Positions 25,399-34,986 of a stretch of 64,000 nucleotides of DNA are shown piece by piece. Origin of the DNA: Flammeovirga yaeyamensis (GTDB lineage: Bacteria; Bacteroidota; Bacteroidia; Cytophagales; Flammeovirgaceae); the NCBI RefSeq assembly GCF_018736045.1, contig NZ_CP076133.1, positions 124,001 through 188,000 of the forward strand, read 5' to 3'. Within the stretch, counting starts at the first letter, position 1, and each line of letters opens with the position of its first letter. Made by a program: the position numbers and the translations under genes. The notes beneath the pieces are model-generated. The model searched no databases. It was not told the DNA's origin and worked only from the letters and a program-made list of their open reading frames with translations.

Positions 25399-27474
25399 TT
25401 ATTTGTATTCTAGTGATAATTGATCAACCAACAGTTCGCTACCTAGATTTTTCCCATCTCTTGATTCTGTTTCTAGTTCTCCTTCAGATTTTGTGGTTGA
25501 TTTGATATTAATCGTTAAGTGTGTCGCCTTCAAAGGCAGTGTATATTCAAGAGGAATATTGAATTCTTTAAAATCATAGAAGCTTTCGCTTTCAATAAAT
25601 TCTTTATGAGCTAGAACCGTTACATTTCCTCCATCTCTATTTTCTACAGTCACCTCTATAATAAACTGATCATCATTAAATGGCTGATATTTATAAAAAC
25701 CTTTTAAAGCGACAGGTCTAGAAATGAAAGGAATACCATATGTTCTAGTTTTTGATGATTTATTGTATTCTCCTAAGAACAATTCAGCTGCTGCTTTATG
25801 AACTGGATTGCCTGCTTTACTACCTTTACCATAACCAACAGTATAAAGTTTAGCCGAATAATTTCCAGATTTTGCATCTCCATCCCTAACTGTACTTGAT
25901 AAAGTTTCGTAAGGACTATTTGTAAAAGTACCTCTATGACCTGTTGTTGTTTCGTTAACAGTTGCCCAAGGGCTTCCATTTTTTGAGTTCCAAACATGGT
26001 GTAAATAAACTTGAGATATAATCCCAAATCTCTCTAGTACCCAATCCTCGAAATCATGATTAGGAATTCCTAAATCCTCTTCCGTTTTAGCTTCAGCAAT
26101 GCTAGAACTATTCAAGTTTTGCACCGCTTTAAACTCATACTCTACATTATCTTTTAGCCCCGAAACATTAAATACTAAATCCTTATCAATTTGACTGATC
26201 GGAGTCATATTTTTTAACCATACATCACCTGATTTTTCTTTATAAGCGATGCCCACAAAATCTGGATTTCCCTCTTCAACATTTACATGAACATCAGAAG
26301 AATGAGACCACGTTTCATAATCATTGATAGACGCATGAAGTATCGCTGGATTCACTTTTATATTAACAGGTAAATCAACCTCTGGAAAGAAATAATCCTG
26401 AATCAAAAAGTGTATTTGATAATCTTTTGATTGATTCTCGTCAGATAAGAAGTATTTTAAACCTTCCGTTAAAGAAATACTAGCTGATGTTTCCCCGTGG
26501 ATTTTATCCGAATAAGTGATTCCCTTTTCTGCTAAAAACGTTTTCTCACTTTCCGACAAATCAGCAAGGTTAATCATCTTCGGCCATCCTCTTTGAAGCA
26601 TTTCTGCGTCATCAACCACCATGATTAATTGGGTGATGCTACCAGGAACTTCGAAAGTTAGGTTCAAAGGTGTAGTAGTGCCTTCCACAAATTCAATCGG
26701 TGCTTCAAGATCAGTATCAGAATCCATTGTTGGAAGATCCATTTCTAACCAATCTTGCGGAATGGTAAAGTGAATTTCTTTGTAGTCTGTCGATTCATCT
26801 ACTTCAATATCAATACCTGTATCACCTTCTTCGGTATTGAAATTAAAAATGTAATGATCTCTTGGTGCCACCTCATCAACACGATGTGTTAGAAGTACTC
26901 TTTCTTTGTTCTCATCAGTTAGTGTGTAGACTGTTACCAGCAGACTACTCACATTAAAGTAACCGCTTCTACTTTCTTCATTTGTAAAGTGAAGGTTACC
27001 GCTTTCATTTTGTACTAAAGCATAGGCTTTTGGAAAAACCTCTTTAAAATTGTCAGAGAAAGTGGTTGAAACTTTGATATTCGAGAGCGCACATACCACA
27101 TTTACTTGTGTATTACTTAAATCATTGATTTCAAATGATTTGATACCAGCGTACGTTGGTGAATCAAAAGCTGCTTCTTCCATAATTTCTGAAAAAGCTT
27201 CGGCTTTATATTTACCAACAGCTAAATAAATTTGTTCATCTACTTCATCATAACGATCGAAACTTTTTACAATTTCATCTTGATCATCTTTAATGTTGAT
27301 AGTAAATGATTGAATTGATAGATCGGGAGTTTGTCTAAGATTACTTTCGTTCTCCTGGGTTAGTTTTAGTGATACAGAACCTGAACGACATTCTAGCCAC
27401 TCAGTTTTCGTACAGGATAAAAAAATAAAAAGTAACCCAAAGAGACAAAATCTCCTAAAGTTAAGTTTACTCAT
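25399..27474 (-). CDS. DUF4493 surface lipoprotein, first gene of the operon
   Basis: The 691-residue lipoprotein (lipobox FLSC, C21) has the DUF4493 region (about 30-250, ending VDESTDYKEIHF), an Ig-like middle, an FN3-like stretch (about 395-465) and a C-terminal region (about 470-691) that looks like a divergent PCMD domain (NHDFEDWV, AELFLGEY, GIPFISRPVAL). It is the first gene of the run of five; 288 bases of AT-rich sequence separate it from the next unit upstream, so its promoter should lie there, although I cannot place a clear box. Confidence 0.7.
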   Translation of the reverse strand: MSKLNFRRFCLFGLLFIFLSCTKTEWLECRSGSVSLKLTQENESNLRQTPDLSIQSFTINIKDDQDEIVKSFDRYDEVDEQIYLAVGKYKAEAFSEIMEEAAFDSPTYAGIKSFEINDLSNTQVNVVCALSNIKVSTTFSDNFKEVFPKAYALVQNESGNLHFTNEESRSGYFNVSSLLVTVYTLTDENKERVLLTHRVDEVAPRDHYIFNFNTEEGDTGIDIEVDESTDYKEIHFTIPQDWLEMDLPTMDSDTDLEAPIEFVEGTTTPLNLTFEVPGSITQLIMVVDDAEMLQRGWPKMINLADLSESEKTFLAEKGITYSDKIHGETSASISLTEGLKYFLSDENQSKDYQIHFLIQDYFFPEVDLPVNIKVNPAILHASINDYETWSHSSDVHVNVEEGNPDFVGIAYKEKSGDVWLKNMTPISQIDKDLVFNVSGLKDNVEYEFKAVQNLNSSSIAEAKTEEDLGIPNHDFEDWVLERFGIISQVYLHHVWNSKNGSPWATVNETTTGHRGTFTNSPYETLSSTVRDGDAKSGNYSAKLYTVGYGKGSKAGNPVHKAAAELFLGEYNKSSKTRTYGIPFISRPVALKGFYKYQPFNDDQFIIEVTVENRDGGNVTVLAHKEFIESESFYDFKEFNIPLEYTLPLKATHLTINIKSTTKSEGELETESRDGKNLGSELLVDQLSLEYK

Positions 27475-27686
27475 AATTTTGGTTTTCTCTAATGGATTAG
27501 AGTATGATTTAGTTTAATAAAAAAGACTATTTTGTCCTCAAGGAAGGTTATTGCAATCGCTTTTTTAGATTTTGATTTTTCTTAGATAATAAATTAGGTT
27601 TCTCGATCAAAACTAATTTAAATCTTTGGTTTTTACCTCATTGTCATTTAATTATTAACTATTTTTTAAAGAATAAAAACATAAAA

Positions 27687-27715
27687 AAAGCACACCCAAT
27701 ATTTGAGTGTGCTTT
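27687..27715 (-). terminator. Intrinsic terminator after the 188-aa gene
   Basis: On the minus strand a 9-bp stem AAAGCACAC/GTGTGCTTT with an 11-base loop is followed by TTTTTTAT. It lies 48 bases after the stop of the 188-residue gene. Confidence 0.75.
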
Positions 27716-27762
27716 CGGATAATAAATTGATAAGGTGTAGAGGAGTAAACACCTTCTCTGCA

Positions 27763-28329
27763 TTAACTGTTTCGATTATCTTTTTCCATTTTAGCCTTTT
27801 CTTTTAAGGCTTTAACGTATAATTTTCTTTCTTTTTTAAGTTCTTTCCACTCCTTTCCTTTGACACAATACTGATAATCTACATCTTTCATTGTACCTAC
27901 CGCTTGTGACCAAGGTAAAGGTGTTACCGCTAAGAACCACGGATTTACTAATAATCCAATTGTGCCTGCTCCCACTGCAAAAGTTTGAGAAGTCCTCGAC
28001 TTTTTATGTCTTTTAGTATTGTAATACTTTAAAACATCTTCGTCTATTTCTTCAATTTTTGCATATTCTTCCATAAAATCTGCTGTCTTGTCGTATGTAT
28101 CTAAAGATTCATAGCGCACATGATCAATATCAGACTTTAAAATTTCATGTTTTTCTTTATTTCTATAGTAAACAATCTTATTTTCGTCTGACTCTTTTTT
28201 ACCTTTTTTCCACTCCGACTTTGTAATAGAAACAACGTCACCATTTTGAAGGTGAATATTAATATTATCTGCTTCTGTCGGGATAGAAATGGCAGAAATT
28301 ATAGACTGGGTAATTATAGCAATCGGCAT
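27763..28329 (-). CDS. Hypothetical protein with central membrane hairpin
   Basis: The 188-residue product has an N-terminal part with a beta-strand pattern and two INIHLQNGDVVSI-type segments, a charged region with KSDIDHV, and one hydrophobic hairpin (about 135-160, VGAGTIGLLVNPWFLAVTP). The C-terminus is very lysine/glutamate-rich and probably helical. I do not recognise a family. It is transcribed away from the AraC regulator and ended by a clear terminator. There is no obvious signal peptide, so its topology is uncertain. Confidence 0.5.
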   Translation of the reverse strand: MPIAIITQSIISAISIPTEADNINIHLQNGDVVSITKSEWKKGKKESDENKIVYYRNKEKHEILKSDIDHVRYESLDTYDKTADFMEEYAKIEEIDEDVLKYYNTKRHKKSRTSQTFAVGAGTIGLLVNPWFLAVTPLPWSQAVGTMKDVDYQYCVKGKEWKELKKERKLYVKALKEKAKMEKDNRNS

Positions 28330-28439
28330 CTGAGAATATTTTTAATTCTGTAATCAAGTTTTGATACTACAAATATCTTCTTAATTATTTTGTTTTATTG
28401 GTCATATTTGATTTATTTTAGGTCAAAAACCACATATTT

Positions 28440-29414
28440 ATGGATAAGATATTTAGAACTACCGCTAGTGGACATAAAAGTTCGGAAGAGACATTACGAT
28501 TAATTAATGAACAATTTACTTCAGCTTCTTTTGATGGGTATCATTTTCTTTATGAAGAGGGTGATTATTTTATCAATTCGCAGATTTATCCAGATCTAAC
28601 CGAGGTAGAAGTAGGTGTTACTAAAGCTTTCTTACCTATCGATATGATTCTTGAAGAAGAGGAATCATCTGATAAAACACTTATCCTAAGATTTGGCAAA
28701 GAATTATCGTCTTATGATGATGAAAAAGATATTATTAAAATAAAGGATCAAAAAGCCAACGGTGCAATGTTATTCTTTAATAATAAACTTCAAAGATCCT
28801 TCATTCCAAAAGACCAATTGATACATTTTATTAATATCAGAGTAAAAATCGAGGATATTAATAAGATTACAAGAAATCGATTTCCGAAATTCGTTGAAGC
28901 GATGGTCAATAATAAACCTTTATTTTTTTACGAGCTACTGACCTTAGAAATGGAAGAGTTAATCGAAAAAATATTTGATTTACAAGAAACTGATACGGGT
29001 CGGATAGGTTTAACATTAGGATATTCCATACAGTTATTTACCCTCTTTTTTATGCAGTTAGAAGATAGAATGGATAATGACGGGTTTGCCAACTTTAAAG
29101 TAGATGCTAAACTAATGTTCCAAATAAAAGATTTTCTACTCGATAACTTGGATGAACAAATTAGTACCGAAATGATTTGCGAAAAGTACGGTATCAGCCC
29201 ACAAAAATTAAGAAACCATTTTAAGGCGGCTTTTGGCTATCCTCCACATCAATTTGTACTTCAAAGTAGATTGTTACAGGCAAAAAAAATGCTGCAAGAT
29301 CCTAATAACTCACTCACAGACATTGCCTATTCTTTGGGCTTCGCTAACCCTAATCACTTTTCGAAAGCGTTTAAAAAAAACTATGGGGTGGCGCCTAAGA
29401 AATATCGTAAATGA
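28440..29414 (+). CDS. AraC-family transcriptional regulator
   Basis: At 324 residues it carries a C-terminal AraC/XylS double helix-turn-helix domain (about 225-324) with the canonical ending SLTDIAYSLGFANPNHFSKAF and GVAPKKYR. The N-terminal 200 residues show no recognised ligand domain and are mostly acidic and helical. It lies divergent to the 188-residue hypothetical gene and near the secreted amylase and T9SS genes, which it might control, but no target site is visible. Confidence 0.9.
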   Translation: MDKIFRTTASGHKSSEETLRLINEQFTSASFDGYHFLYEEGDYFINSQIYPDLTEVEVGVTKAFLPIDMILEEEESSDKTLILRFGKELSSYDDEKDIIKIKDQKANGAMLFFNNKLQRSFIPKDQLIHFINIRVKIEDINKITRNRFPKFVEAMVNNKPLFFYELLTLEMEELIEKIFDLQETDTGRIGLTLGYSIQLFTLFFMQLEDRMDNDGFANFKVDAKLMFQIKDFLLDNLDEQISTEMICEKYGISPQKLRNHFKAAFGYPPHQFVLQSRLLQAKKMLQDPNNSLTDIAYSLGFANPNHFSKAFKKNYGVAPKKYRK

Positions 29415-29440
29415 AAAATTAAAAGTTAAAAATGAAAAAC
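29409..29440 (+). repeat. 32-base repeat, copy 1 (inverted relative to copy 2)
   Basis: This A-rich 32-base sequence, starting AAATGAAAAATTAAAAG, overlaps the stop codon of the AraC gene. Its exact reverse complement lies at 30617-30648, so the two copies flank the next gene as inverted repeats. Confidence 0.75.
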
Positions 29441-29457
29441 GTAGTAAGTTATTTTAG

Positions 29458-29516
29458 TGAATAGTGAAAAGCGATGAGTGAAGAGCGATCCTCCTTTTAC
29501 CGTTTTTCACTATTCA
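29458..29516. repeat. Long hairpin with 13-bp perfect arms
   Basis: Arms TGAATAGTGAAAA (29458-29470) and TTTTCACTATTCA (29504-29516) enclose a purine-rich loop. It lies between the AraC gene and the end of the convergent T9SS gene and may act as a weak bidirectional terminator. Confidence 0.45.
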
Positions 29517-29529
29517 TTTATTTATTCGA

Positions 29530-30474
29530 TTAATGAACGATTATTTTCTTTGTGGTTTTTATAGCTCCGTTTTGTACTTCTACAAATAAAACGCCTTTAC
29601 CATAATTCATCGGTATGGATGTTAAATTCGATAATATCGTTTCATTATAGTAAGTCCTTCCACTTACATCGAATATACGTACTTTCATGTGATCGTATGT
29701 ACTCACCACTTTCAAATTCTTTCCGAATGCTACAGGATTGGGATAAATTGTTACCTCTCCTTCGGTCGATCCCATTTTTACGGCTACCGGTCCTATAAAT
29801 GTAGACTGACCATCAAAATCAACTTGCTTCAATCGATGATATACAACGCCTGATACTGAAGGCACATTTTCATCAACATAATTATAGTTTATTCTTGTAT
29901 TCGAATTACCTGCACCTTTGACCCTTTCAATCGTTTCCCAATTCGTCATATCTTGAGATCGTTGAACCTCAAAATAATCATTATTCTCCTCAGTAGCAGT
30001 CGCCCATTTTAATTCTATATCCTTACCTTTTTTTATTGATTTGAAAAAGATGAGATTGACTGGGAGATCTTCGCTTCCATAGCAACCAGCCTTAGAAATT
30101 ACATGAGGTTTATTCTTATATAAAATTGTAAAATTATCTTGACCAACACATAACCCTCTCGCATTATTTAAATTAAAATCTACATTTACTAGTTGTACAC
30201 TTTTAGTCAAAGAATTAAATGATACATGACTATTAGGTTTCACATCAAATTTTACATTATGCATAGTACCTCCATTTATTGTTAATGTAGAATTATTCGT
30301 AATTGTAATATCTTCATTAGCAAAATTTCCTTCATGTACTGAATCATGATCAATTATCAGCTTTTCTTTTATCAGATTCACAGGCTCAAATTCCATATCA
30401 GTCTCTTCATTGGCAGAAGTACATCCAGCTAAACAAACAAACACAAACAGGGATAATAGTATTAAATTTTTCAT
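29530..30474 (-). CDS. Lipobox-containing T9SS-sorted protein, paralogue 1
   Basis: The frame opens at 30501, but ATG at 30474 gives a typical signal peptide with a lipobox (LAGC). The 314-residue product has a strand-rich domain with ITNNSTLTINGGT and KPNSHVSFNS, a fibronectin-like segment (about 145-225) with ELKWATATEENNDYFEVQRS, and a T9SS type A sorting tail (YPNPVAFGKNLKV to the end, KKIIVH). Paralogues lie at 30654 and 37641. Having both a lipoprotein signal and a T9SS tail is unusual. Function unknown; adhesion or glycan binding is possible. The gene is flanked by the 32-base inverted repeats. Confidence 0.72.
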   Translation of the reverse strand: MKNLILLSLFVFVCLAGCTSANEETDMEFEPVNLIKEKLIIDHDSVHEGNFANEDITITNNSTLTINGGTMHNVKFDVKPNSHVSFNSLTKSVQLVNVDFNLNNARGLCVGQDNFTILYKNKPHVISKAGCYGSEDLPVNLIFFKSIKKGKDIELKWATATEENNDYFEVQRSQDMTNWETIERVKGAGNSNTRINYNYVDENVPSVSGVVYHRLKQVDFDGQSTFIGPVAVKMGSTEGEVTIYPNPVAFGKNLKVVSTYDHMKVRIFDVSGRTYYNETILSNLTSIPMNYGKGVLFVEVQNGAIKTTKKIIVH

Positions 30475-30616
30475 CTTTTTCTTTTGAATAATTATTGTCA
30501 TAGTAGACTTTCATTACCAAAAGGGGGAAAGCATGAATAAACCCCTAAATCAATTTGTAAACAATGTTATACAATTACTTTTTACCTCTTACTTCATACC
30601 TTACCCCACATTTCCA

Positions 30617-30648
30617 GTTTTTCATTTTTAACTTTTAATTTTTCATTT
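30617..30648 (-). repeat. 32-base repeat, copy 2
   Basis: Exact reverse complement of 29409-29440. It lies between paralogues 1 and 2, immediately after the stop of paralogue 2 (stop near 30654). Confidence 0.75.
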
Positions 30649-30653
30649 CCCCT

Positions 30654-31589
30654 TTATTGCACCACAATTTTCTCAGTCACCGATCTCGATCCGGATTTCA
30701 CTTCCACAATCAAAAGGCCAGTGCCGAAGTACATAGGTATGCTAGTAAAATTTCCTCTGAATGATTTGTCATAATACGTTTTGCCTGTAGAATCATACAT
30801 TTTTACAGAGAAATTATCATAAGTGGTGACAATATTTAGGTATTCACCAAAAGCTACCGGGTTTGGATACATCGTGACCTCGTTGCTTTCATCATCATTT
30901 AATTTGACAGCAACAGGACCATAGTAAGCATTATTACCATCTAAATCAACTTGATTTAAACGGTGATACACCACACCATTAATGTTTTGAAAAGTAGTAT
31001 CTCTATATGAATAATTAATTGTGACATTAGAATTACCCGCCGCTTGGATACTATCTAAAGTATTCCATTGTTTTTGATCGTAAGAACGTTGGACTTCGAA
31101 AAAAGCGGAATTGATTTCTGTTGCTGTGGACCAATTCAATACTATTTCGTCATCATTTACTATTTCAGAGGTAAAGGAAATTAACTCAACAGGTAAGTCT
31201 TCATCATCATAACATCCTACTTCTATGTTTGTGAACTCATACTCATTTATGATCACAGTTATTCCTTCTGTAGAGACACACATCTGATCATCACCATGCA
31301 ATACCAATTGTACCTCTCTCATGTCTGTAGTATTTGAGAATACAATTCTACTACCTACCTCAACCTCAATAAAACATCGAAATATTGTTGCTCCATTGAT
31401 TGTCAATGTACTGTTATTCGATACCAAGACTGTTTCGTTAGCAAACGATCCCCTGACTTCGGTATCTTCAGTAATTGTTTTGGTATAAGTGGATAATTCT
31501 ATAGGCACAAAACTCGGATTATTTTCATTATTGTCTGCACATGAACTTATTAGAAATAAGAGAAAAAGTAGGTAACAATAGCTTTTCAT
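30654..31589 (-). CDS. Lipobox-containing T9SS-sorted protein, paralogue 2
   Basis: At 311 residues it is built like its neighbour: lipobox ISSC (C17), an acidic tail (ADNNENN), the VSNNSTLTINGAT strand repeat, a fibronectin-like segment ending at GVVYHRLNQVDLDGN, and the type A sorting tail from YPNPVAFGEYLNI to KIVVQ. The shared blocks and order show tandem duplication. It ends just before the 32-base repeat copy 2 and starts 341 bases from the divergent amylase. Confidence 0.72.
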   Translation of the reverse strand: MKSYCYLLFLLFLISSCADNNENNPSFVPIELSTYTKTITEDTEVRGSFANETVLVSNNSTLTINGATIFRCFIEVEVGSRIVFSNTTDMREVQLVLHGDDQMCVSTEGITVIINEYEFTNIEVGCYDDEDLPVELISFTSEIVNDDEIVLNWSTATEINSAFFEVQRSYDQKQWNTLDSIQAAGNSNVTINYSYRDTTFQNINGVVYHRLNQVDLDGNNAYYGPVAVKLNDDESNEVTMYPNPVAFGEYLNIVTTYDNFSVKMYDSTGKTYYDKSFRGNFTSIPMYFGTGLLIVEVKSGSRSVTEKIVVQ

Positions 31590-31929
31590 AGTAATTAGGT
31601 TTTTATCAGGCTTTAAAAATAAGATACAAGATCACTTTTCGATTAGTTTCACCTATATTTTTTAAAATTAACTTCAAAAATTACTGAAAATTCTTGTTCA
31701 GATTAAATCTCATAACACACAATGCAATAACTTGCTAATCAATCACTTAAGTAGTACCGCTTCATAATACGGCACGAACCGAAACTTATCAAAACTAAGA
31801 AAATACATAATGGTACGAATAACACTTATCCTTGTCGTAACATTGTAACACCAGCTCAGATGAACTACTTATTTACATCATCTGATAAACTAAATGAGTC
31901 TATTATTACTTACATTTTTTTTAATTGAA
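31590..31929. other. Divergent intergenic region before the amylase
   Basis: AT-rich region of 340 bases between paralogue 2 and the amylase. The only structure I can support is an inverted repeat, TCAGATGA (31856-31863) with TCATCTGA (31878-31885), 14 bases apart, ending 44 bases before the amylase start; it could be an operator. I see no good promoter boxes and no small gene. Confidence 0.35.
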
Positions 31930-34818
31930 ATGAAAAAACATCTACTACGCTCTTTGTCCATTATTGGAGCTATACTATTTTTTACATCCTTCAGTACGTT
32001 AGCACAACAAGGCAACAGAAGTGATGTCCTTTTACAGGGTTTCCATTGGGAAGCTGCTGATGCTACTAAGAAAGATTGGTGGCAAAATCTAAACAGTAAA
32101 GTAGGAGAAATCTCAGATGCAGGATTTGATGCCGTATGGCTTCCGCCTCCCTCTGATGCTGCCGACCGAGCGGGCTACTTACCAAGAAAATGGTACGATT
32201 TAAACTCCAACTACGGTACAGAAGCGGAGCTTAGAACTTTGGTACAAAATCTAGGTAACAACAACGTTCAAGCTATTGCTGATATTGTAATTAACCACAG
32301 AGTAGGTACAACAGGTTGGGCCGATTTTACGGAACCTTCTCTTGGCGGATGTTCTTCTATTTGTTCTGACGATGAAGTCAATTGGGCATCAAATAGTACC
32401 GAACAAGGTGCTGCCTGTGGCGATAATGATTCGGGTACACAATATGAAGCTGCTCGAGATCTAAACCACAACTCATTCACAGTACGTGATGAAATCAAAA
32501 AGTGGATGACATGGTTAAAAAATGACGTAGGATTTGATGGTTGGAGATATGACTTCGTTCATGGTTTCAATGCTTACTATTTTGCTGAATACAACAATCA
32601 CACAAGTCCTTACATTTCAATTGGTGAGCAATGGAAACCTTATGATGAAATTGTAGGATGGTTAAATGGAGCTCAAAATACTTCATCAGCATTTGATTTT
32701 CCTTTGAAGTATACTTTACATGATGCCGTGAGAGGTAACTACAATTATCTGAACGGTTTACCAAGTTTATTAGGCACTCATGGTTCACAAGCAGTCTCTT
32801 TCTTAGAAAATCACGATACTGAGCCAGTAAGATCAGAATATGGCGACAATTCATTCCCTAACAATCCTTCGGATAACTCTCAGCTTTTACAGGGATATGC
32901 TTATATCTTAACTCACCCAGGAGTTCCAGTAGTTTTTTATTCTCACTACTTCAATTACGGAATTCAGGATGCACTAAAAGAAATGATTGCAATCCGTAAG
33001 GCAAATGGAATTACAAACACAAGTTATGTACAAGTAGAAGGTACAAACGATAATAATTATTACGCTGCGATTATAGATGGTAAAGTAGCCATGAAGATCG
33101 GTGGAGGAAACTGGTCTCCTGGAAATGGATGGAACTTAAAAGCTTCTGGTCCTGGATATGCTATTTGGGATCAAGGAACTGTGGTTACTTTGCCTACTCT
33201 AACATTAAATACTCCTAGCGGAAACTTCCCTGGTGGATGTGCAAATATCAACTTATCAACAACAAGTGGAGATATCTATTATACTACAAATGGTGATATC
33301 CCAACCAATCAGTCAACAAGATATAATGGTGAGTTCGAAGTGTGTGGACAGGCTGGAGAAACAGTTGTGGTAAAGGCAGTAGCGATCGATCAAAATGGAT
33401 CTTCTGATGTGGTAGAAGGTACATATACGTTTAATGAAGCTGCGAGCATGACTGTTTACTTTAAGCCTCCAAATGGCGGAACTCCTAGTATTTACTTCTG
33501 GGCAGTAACTGATGGAAACGACACAACTACTTGGCCAGGCGAAAATATGCAAGCTTCTTCTGCATATGATGGATTCTATGAATACACCATAAACGGTTCT
33601 TGTACTAACCTAATCCTTTTAGAAAATGGTAGTAAAGTAACCGGAGATGAAGAAAATATTTGCGGTAATGTATGGTATGATAACGGTTGGATTGATGAAC
33701 CACTTCCACCTACACCTGATACAGTTGCACCTGTAGTTTCAATTTCTCCAAACGGAGGTGATTATCTTGACGAGGTTCAAGTCACTATTAGTGCTACTGA
33801 TGATAGAGATGCTTCCCCAGTAATTTATTATTCCATCAATGGCGGGACAAATCAAACGGCAATTTCAACAACAACTTTTACTTTAGATGCAGATGCAACT
33901 GTAGATTATTATGCAATGGATGCTTCAGATAATTCCTCTGATGTTCAAACTGCTACTTTCACAGTGACTCCATCCCCTACTCCTGAAGGAGGATTTAAAG
34001 TATACGTCCAAGGTTATAATATGATTCACCACTGGGGTGCATCTCCTGTAGGTAGTGTAGCGAGTACAGCTTGGCCTGGAGCAACCATGACTCAAGAAAA
34101 CGGTTGGTTAGTGTATGAATTCCCAATCGAAGTGGTTTCTACCAACTTATTATTCCACGATGGAAATGGTAATCAAACCGATGATTACATTAGAGATAAA
34201 GATGGATGGTACAAAGATGGTCAGTGGTACGATCAAGAACCTGTGGCTCCAGAACCAGGAAATGGTTTAACGATCCATTATAAATCATCTTGGGGTAATA
34301 GCACAAGAATCCATTATTGGGGTGCTTCTAATGGTGCAAGCTCTAATTGGCCAGGCGAATTAATGACTTCAGAAGGCAATGGATGGTATGCATACACTAT
34401 CGAAGGAGCAACTTCATCTAACTTATTATTCCACAATAGCAGTGGAGCCCAAACTTCTGATTTGAACAGATCGGGCGAAGGATGGTATAAAGATGGCGTT
34501 TGGTATAACTCTAATCCTGAATCATCATCAAGTAGATTGGTAGGAGGAAGTTTAGACCTCGAAGATCAATTATTGACATTATTCCCAACTCAAGTAACAA
34601 ATGAGTTCACTATAGATTTCAACTTAAATCAGCCATCAAAAGTGTTTATGCAAGCATTTGATTTAAACGGACAGCAAGTGCTTCAACCTATCAACAAAGA
34701 ATTATTAAACGGACATCATCAGTTGAAGGTAGATGCTTTGGGCTTATCAAGTGGAATGTATATCGTTAAAATTCAATTAGGTGATGCACTGCACATCAAA
34801 CGAATCATAGTACAATAA
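31930..34818 (+). CDS. Secreted alpha-amylase (GH13) with starch-binding modules and T9SS tail
   Basis: The frame extends back to 31894, but ATG at 31930 gives a proper signal peptide (cleavage near LAQ, residue 26). The 962-residue protein has a GH13 catalytic barrel (about 32-400) close to plant-type amylases, with D208 (GWRYDFVH), E233 (IGEQWKP) and D296 (LENHDTEP) as nucleophile, acid/base and stabiliser, and the INHRVG motif near 121. Two Ig-like/chitobiase-C-like segments and three CBM26-like starch-binding modules follow (GWYKDGQWYD and GWYKDGVWYN mark the last two), then a type A T9SS sorting domain ending RIIVQ. It should be secreted or surface-bound and degrade starch. Confidence 0.92.
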   Translation: MKKHLLRSLSIIGAILFFTSFSTLAQQGNRSDVLLQGFHWEAADATKKDWWQNLNSKVGEISDAGFDAVWLPPPSDAADRAGYLPRKWYDLNSNYGTEAELRTLVQNLGNNNVQAIADIVINHRVGTTGWADFTEPSLGGCSSICSDDEVNWASNSTEQGAACGDNDSGTQYEAARDLNHNSFTVRDEIKKWMTWLKNDVGFDGWRYDFVHGFNAYYFAEYNNHTSPYISIGEQWKPYDEIVGWLNGAQNTSSAFDFPLKYTLHDAVRGNYNYLNGLPSLLGTHGSQAVSFLENHDTEPVRSEYGDNSFPNNPSDNSQLLQGYAYILTHPGVPVVFYSHYFNYGIQDALKEMIAIRKANGITNTSYVQVEGTNDNNYYAAIIDGKVAMKIGGGNWSPGNGWNLKASGPGYAIWDQGTVVTLPTLTLNTPSGNFPGGCANINLSTTSGDIYYTTNGDIPTNQSTRYNGEFEVCGQAGETVVVKAVAIDQNGSSDVVEGTYTFNEAASMTVYFKPPNGGTPSIYFWAVTDGNDTTTWPGENMQASSAYDGFYEYTINGSCTNLILLENGSKVTGDEENICGNVWYDNGWIDEPLPPTPDTVAPVVSISPNGGDYLDEVQVTISATDDRDASPVIYYSINGGTNQTAISTTTFTLDADATVDYYAMDASDNSSDVQTATFTVTPSPTPEGGFKVYVQGYNMIHHWGASPVGSVASTAWPGATMTQENGWLVYEFPIEVVSTNLLFHDGNGNQTDDYIRDKDGWYKDGQWYDQEPVAPEPGNGLTIHYKSSWGNSTRIHYWGASNGASSNWPGELMTSEGNGWYAYTIEGATSSNLLFHNSSGAQTSDLNRSGEGWYKDGVWYNSNPESSSSRLVGGSLDLEDQLLTLFPTQVTNEFTIDFNLNQPSKVFMQAFDLNGQQVLQPINKELLNGHHQLKVDALGLSSGMYIVKIQLGDALHIKRIIVQ

Positions 34819-34931
34819 TAGTTCAGTAAAAAATGGGTTATCAACAACAGCAAGTATTATTGATAACTCTCGTAAAGTGAAAATGATAAATTAACTACTA
34901 ATTCTTAGAACAAGTTTTATCTAGAGATACA

Positions 34932-34964
34932 AAAACACCCTACAAATTGTGGGGTGTTTTTTTT
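34932..34964 (+). terminator. Intrinsic terminator after the amylase
   Basis: A 9-bp stem (AAAACACCC / GGGTGTTTT) with an 11-base loop and a T-run follows the amylase. It also separates that gene from the convergent C45 peptidase-like gene. Confidence 0.8.
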
Positions 34965-34986
34965 CGTAAATAGGTCGATAACATCA

